NCBI GenBank assembly: GCA_036384915.1
Contig: DASVLJ010000023.1
Span: forward strand, 1 to 64,000
Origin: PKWO01 sp036384915
Lineage (GTDB): Bacteria; Pseudomonadota; Gammaproteobacteria; Burkholderiales; Burkholderiaceae_D
Reading direction: 5' to 3'
Length of the DNA stretch: 64,000 nt
This document shows positions 62,201-64,000 of this stretch, in pieces; the stretch's first letter is position 1, and the number at the start of each line of letters is the position of its first letter. Below the pieces are notes generated by a model that made no database searches, was not told the origin of the DNA, and saw only the letters and a list, made by a program, of their open reading frames with translations. Made by a program: the position numbers and the translations under genes.

Positions 62201-62464
62201 GCGGGGTACAACGCCGTCTACGGCAAGACCTGCCGCACTTGCCACGTTGCGCGCGATGCCGGCACCACGCCACCCGGCTATTACACGTTCGACAGCTATA
62301 GCGATTTCAGCGGCACCAGCTTTGCGGTGTGCGGGCTGAGCCACCGCGTCATGCCCAACTCGATCGTCACCTACAAGAACTTCTGGGCGGATTCCTCGCG
62401 CGTGCTTGCTTTCGAAGCACTGATGAGTCCGGCTGTGCCAAGCGGTACTTGTCAGAACGACTGA
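59216..62464 (+). CDS. Large secreted c-type cytochrome-like protein with beta-sandwich domains
   Basis: 1082-residue exported protein with a signal peptide of ~30 residues. The N-terminal half has two carboxypeptidase-regulatory-like beta-sandwiches (~35-120 and ~320-390). Residues ~460-610 resemble the CILP/FAM171-type domain that ends in KHFSTLNMD. Haem sites are CQVCH (893-897) and CRTCH (1006-1010). A third site reads CGLSH (1039-1043), with Ser replacing the second Cys. It is probably a periplasmic or outer-surface electron-transfer or binding protein. GGAGG precedes the ATG, and terminators flank the gene, so it stands alone. Confidence 0.8.
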   Translation: MKKTFAFPSHLLRAALFMSMVWAVPFSSQAAPEPPTVIGSLSVLMPDGQSGSGIEIPDAKIILQDAGNATVDGGATELDGSFRLKAPKPGLYSLCWNIQGRTGCRREINLVNGPNAPVRIETRLNANLVHGRILTGDARPCWENDPFFKLDFSTRVELSDAAGQAAAQPVRANVKGYYLFPVEKVEDYKVRAICEKAEIAGTVPVSKNVMVLNLTLPTHAPRIDELVALDAGRARVRIAPGTPLKFNAKVRDPDGNAVEYLWRGSDGRPALAGNLPTIGLPAIAAPSRHTQYLIARNGKGGYSYKRIDLEVGPPQVEFSGFAIDETTRAPIANATVEFAGHSVSTNAQGWFSLSGPTNPGERYVLNIRHPNYALMSAVYDRSSTGNTYELISAEVLQFAPTAKIDVTDTRSSGPCGTKGQDSRPAERTRALTTVQYFDPDSKETKPLGADLIKRLTAPQDCRNLGAQIVVPANALVGARMKKPVGNIRMAFATLNPTRRALPGDYQGTAAGNQLADLLSYGATYAEFHDSTGARLNLRPGTTAEVRIPVPPSQRSSAAPSIDFWSYNETTGRWVLEGKARLQTTATGPVYVGKTKHFSTLNMDVAGTDPAKATCVRIELGPSLAAWSNLQMRSTVSYNGNSVKTKETFLNNDQYHAIYRIPFGTSFPPNTVRIEIFGTFNGRSVALVDNVINTDLRPKMTGTNLWPPYPYSECGIPIVLNADPIALPAYATNSASNRPYFLTGPSGAFLPPNGEASATAYYNAIDPASVKATLGGWWNANGFNPADGSGGTRAAYLNNNDLGLGRDMNCLQNGTKLACYVTNYGAPDQNPANADAAQNRDVTKRGATVAMELDNAAGNEAVQFYVYANTGPTSVRLNFADLDGFGPKPVPQLCQVCHGGNPGVDASGKATFARFREFDLPSYKYSAGRSWDYGQSTLTAAELAAFGTLNQMVQATGPATSPIHDLIHAWYPGSNFALAPAEPAAATVPSGWSGQVAGYNAVYGKTCRTCHVARDAGTTPPGYYTFDSYSDFSGTSFAVCGLSHRVMPNSIVTYKNFWADSSRVLAFEALMSPAVPSGTCQND

Positions 62465-62473
62465 TATGGCGTT

Positions 62474-62507
62474 GCGCCGGCCGGGTTTTCCCGGCCGGCG
62501 CTGTTTT
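62474..62507 (+). terminator. Strong rho-independent terminator
   Basis: A perfect 12-bp GC stem GCGCCGGCCGGG / CCCGGCCGGCGC with a TTTT loop (62474-62501) is followed by TGTTTTC. It lies 9 nt after the cytochrome stop codon. Confidence 0.85.
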
Positions 62508-62565
62508 CGGTGCCCGCCGCACGGACGCACAGCAACGGCGGCATGGGATATCTTTTACTCGAACT

Positions 62566-63342
62566 TCACTTTTTGTCTGTGCTTTGCGATAGCTTGATTT
62601 CCCCCGAAGCCGCCGACCGGCTCCCCGCCAGCGGCGGATTGCCTACCCCGCGATAAGCAAACGCCACCGAAGTCTTCACCGCCTCGCCATCATTGCGCCC
62701 GGCGGCATGAAACAGCTTGCTATGGAACAGCACCACGTCGCCTTTATCGATATCAAGCTGCTCGCCTGATGCAAACAAGGTCTGGTTCTCCGCCACCTCG
62801 GGCCGCAGGAAATCGAGCGCGTCGAGCTGATGCGGCGCAATATCGAGCCGGTGCGACCCCGGAATAAATCGCAGGCCGCCGGTTGCGTCATTTTCCGGAC
62901 CCAAGGCGAGCCAGGCGATCACGAGATCGGGCTTGGCGAAGGACCAATAACGGATGTCGCGGTGCCATCCCGTGGCCGTGCCGAAGTGCGGATGCTTGGT
63001 CATCACGCAATTGTGGTGCGCCAGCGTGAGCACGATGGGCTCGCCGAGCAATTGTGCGATGCGCTCGACTTGCGCCGCGTCGGTGGCCCAAGCGCGGAAG
63101 CAGGCGTCGCGGTCGTAGGCGCCACGCAGGCGCCGTATGGTCCGCCCGCCCGGCGCGTCGAACGAAGCCGGCGCACCGGGGTAGCCAAGCTCGGTTTCAT
63201 ATTCGACCGGAGCCTGTTCCGTTTGCAGATGCGCGCGTGTCACCGCGAGCATGGCGTCGCATGCCGCCGCCGGCACGAGGCCCTTGAGGACGAGATAGCC
63301 GTCGGATTGAAATTGCTGACATTGTTCTGCCGATAAAGCCAT
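62566..63342 (-). CDS. Phytanoyl-CoA dioxygenase-family (PhyH) oxygenase
   Basis: 258-residue Fe(II)/2-oxoglutarate dioxygenase. FQSDGYLVLKGLV is the entry to the jelly roll, the metal-binding His and Asp lie in GWHRDIRYW, and the distal His and Arg are near FHSKLFHAAGRN. The C-terminus NPPLAGSRSAA is typical of the family. The start at 63342 matches the family N-terminus. Its last ~30 codons are repeated as a decayed fragment at 58944-59048. The substrate is unknown. Confidence 0.86.
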   Translation of the reverse strand: MALSAEQCQQFQSDGYLVLKGLVPAAACDAMLAVTRAHLQTEQAPVEYETELGYPGAPASFDAPGGRTIRRLRGAYDRDACFRAWATDAAQVERIAQLLGEPIVLTLAHHNCVMTKHPHFGTATGWHRDIRYWSFAKPDLVIAWLALGPENDATGGLRFIPGSHRLDIAPHQLDALDFLRPEVAENQTLFASGEQLDIDKGDVVLFHSKLFHAAGRNDGEAVKTSVAFAYRGVGNPPLAGSRSAASGEIKLSQSTDKK

Positions 63343-63440
63343 GGTTTGTGCAGGAAAATCTGTTTTCGTCGATACTGTCAGCATACTGCAATTCCGCCCA
63401 GGCCATTCCCGGCGGCATACAACAATCATCGGAGCCATGC

Positions 63441-63893
63441 ATGAAAAAGCTGATTACCCTATTGCTCGGGCTGTTCCTCGCGCACGCGGCCTTTGCTGCG
63501 GAACTGCCTTACGACGAGCAGGCCGATGCCAAGGCGCAAGTCACGCAGGCGCTCTCCACCGCGCAGCAAGACAAGAAGCCCCTACTGCTGGTGTTCGGCG
63601 CGAACTGGTGCCCCGATTGCCGCGAGCTCGACAAGGCGCTGCACGGCAAGAGCCAGGCGCTGATCGAAGGCAGGTTCGTCGTGGTCAAGATCGACGTCGG
63701 CCATTTCGACAAGAACCTCGAACTGGCGCAAAGCTACGGCAATCCGATCAAGAAAGGCATTCCCGCCGCCGTGCTTGTCAGTCCCGACAACCGGGTGCTC
63801 TATTCCACCAAGGCTGGCGAACTGGCCGATGCGCGCCACATGGGTGATGACGGCATCTATGATTTTCTGAACAAGGTCCTGCCACAGAGTTAA
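63441..63893 (+). CDS. Exported thioredoxin-like protein
   Basis: 150-residue protein with a signal peptide (cleavage after AFA near residue 19) and a thioredoxin fold with the redox motif ANWCPDCRELDKAL. WCPDC is typical of DsbD-gamma/thioredoxin-7-like domains in the periplasm. Two ATGs overlap here; the one at 63441 gives the signal peptide. The threonine aldolase gene starts 15 nt after its stop. Confidence 0.87.
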   Translation: MKKLITLLLGLFLAHAAFAAELPYDEQADAKAQVTQALSTAQQDKKPLLLVFGANWCPDCRELDKALHGKSQALIEGRFVVVKIDVGHFDKNLELAQSYGNPIKKGIPAAVLVSPDNRVLYSTKAGELADARHMGDDGIYDFLNKVLPQS

Positions 63894-63908
63894 GCGAGGG
63901 ATTCGAGC

Positions 63909-64000
63909 ATGACGCAAGCCATAGACCTGCGCAGCGATACCGTCACGCGCCCGAGCGCCGCGATGAAGAGCGCCATGAACGACGCCCCGGTCGGTGACGA
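63909..64000 (+). CDS. ltaE: Low-specificity L-threonine aldolase (5' part only)
   Basis: The first 30 residues are present before the window ends. IDLRSDTVTRPSAAM and APVGDD are the N-terminal signature of PLP-dependent low-specificity threonine aldolases, which split threonine to glycine and acetaldehyde. The gene is cut by the window edge, not truncated biologically as far as can be seen. Confidence 0.85.
   Translation, partial: MTQAIDLRSDTVTRPSAAMKSAMNDAPVGD

Noticed and set aside
1..64000. CRISPR arrays, tRNA or rRNA genes, insertion sequences
   Set aside because: No regularly spaced direct repeats, cloverleaf-like genes, rRNA stretches or transposase-like proteins were recognised on either strand.

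Overview
The window is about 62-63% GC, with densely packed genes, ATGA/TGATG-type overlaps and occasional GTG/TTG starts. The gene content suggests a betaproteobacterium of the order Burkholderiales, most likely Oxalobacteraceae: an aryl polyene pigment cluster, an acetoacetate decarboxylase/3-hydroxybutyrate dehydrogenase pair, Liv-type transport with acyl-CoA ligases, and a B12-dependent ribonucleotide reductase. No rRNA, tRNA, CRISPR array, transposase or phage gene was seen.

Layout. 1-725: non-coding leader with palindromes and a candidate sigma70 promoter. 726-16966: a complete aryl polyene (APE) cluster on the + strand in the order chain-length factor, acyltransferase, two ACPs, membrane protein, ligase fused to a dehydratase, methyltransferase, glycosyltransferase, LpxL-type acyltransferase, ammonia-lyase, thioesterase, LolA-like protein, MMPL exporter, DUF3261 lipoprotein, ketosynthase, dehydratase, ketoreductase, ketosynthase. 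This is the apeC-to-apeR order known from enterobacterial APE clusters, with an ammonia-lyase added, apeH and apeI fused, and apeJ split. 17003-24297: a small secreted protein, a polysaccharide deacetylase, a PaaI-type thioesterase, a patatin / acetoacetate decarboxylase / 3-hydroxybutyrate dehydrogenase operon, an HHH protein, a DUF817 membrane protein, a TlpA-like thioredoxin and an M50-like protease. 24302-35056: DAHP synthase, a CoaD-like/HD fusion, an MFS transporter, a PhyH dioxygenase, NudC, a peptide-binding protein, an ATP-grasp protein and PepF.

36.4-44.3 kb is the region I find most interesting. It holds an RpoD-like sigma factor paralogue in an operon with a class II ribonucleotide reductase, a lone ABC ATPase with a degenerate signature motif, an OPT transporter, and an oxygen-binding di-iron (ODP) metallo-beta-lactamase-fold protein. 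Three FNR/ANR-type boxes (10/10, 9/10 and 8/10 matches to TTGAT-N4-ATCAA) lie upstream of three of its transcription units. Each sits about 41 bp before a plausible start site, which suggests a low-oxygen regulon island.

44.3-56.9 kb: two SDR genes with a divergent LysR regulator, then a long minus-strand operon (acyl-CoA ligase, LivG, LivH, LivM, substrate-binding protein, LivF, MmcQ/YjbR, PaaK-like ligase) with a divergent Crp-family regulator. 57-64 kb: an aminopeptidase P, a 1082-residue secreted protein with two CxxCH haem motifs and a degenerate third, a PhyH dioxygenase whose 3' end is repeated as a frameshifted remnant on the far side of the cytochrome gene, a thioredoxin-like protein, and the start of a threonine aldolase gene. 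Four structured extragenic repeats or remnants lie at 28.9, 34.9, 52.4 and 58.9 kb.
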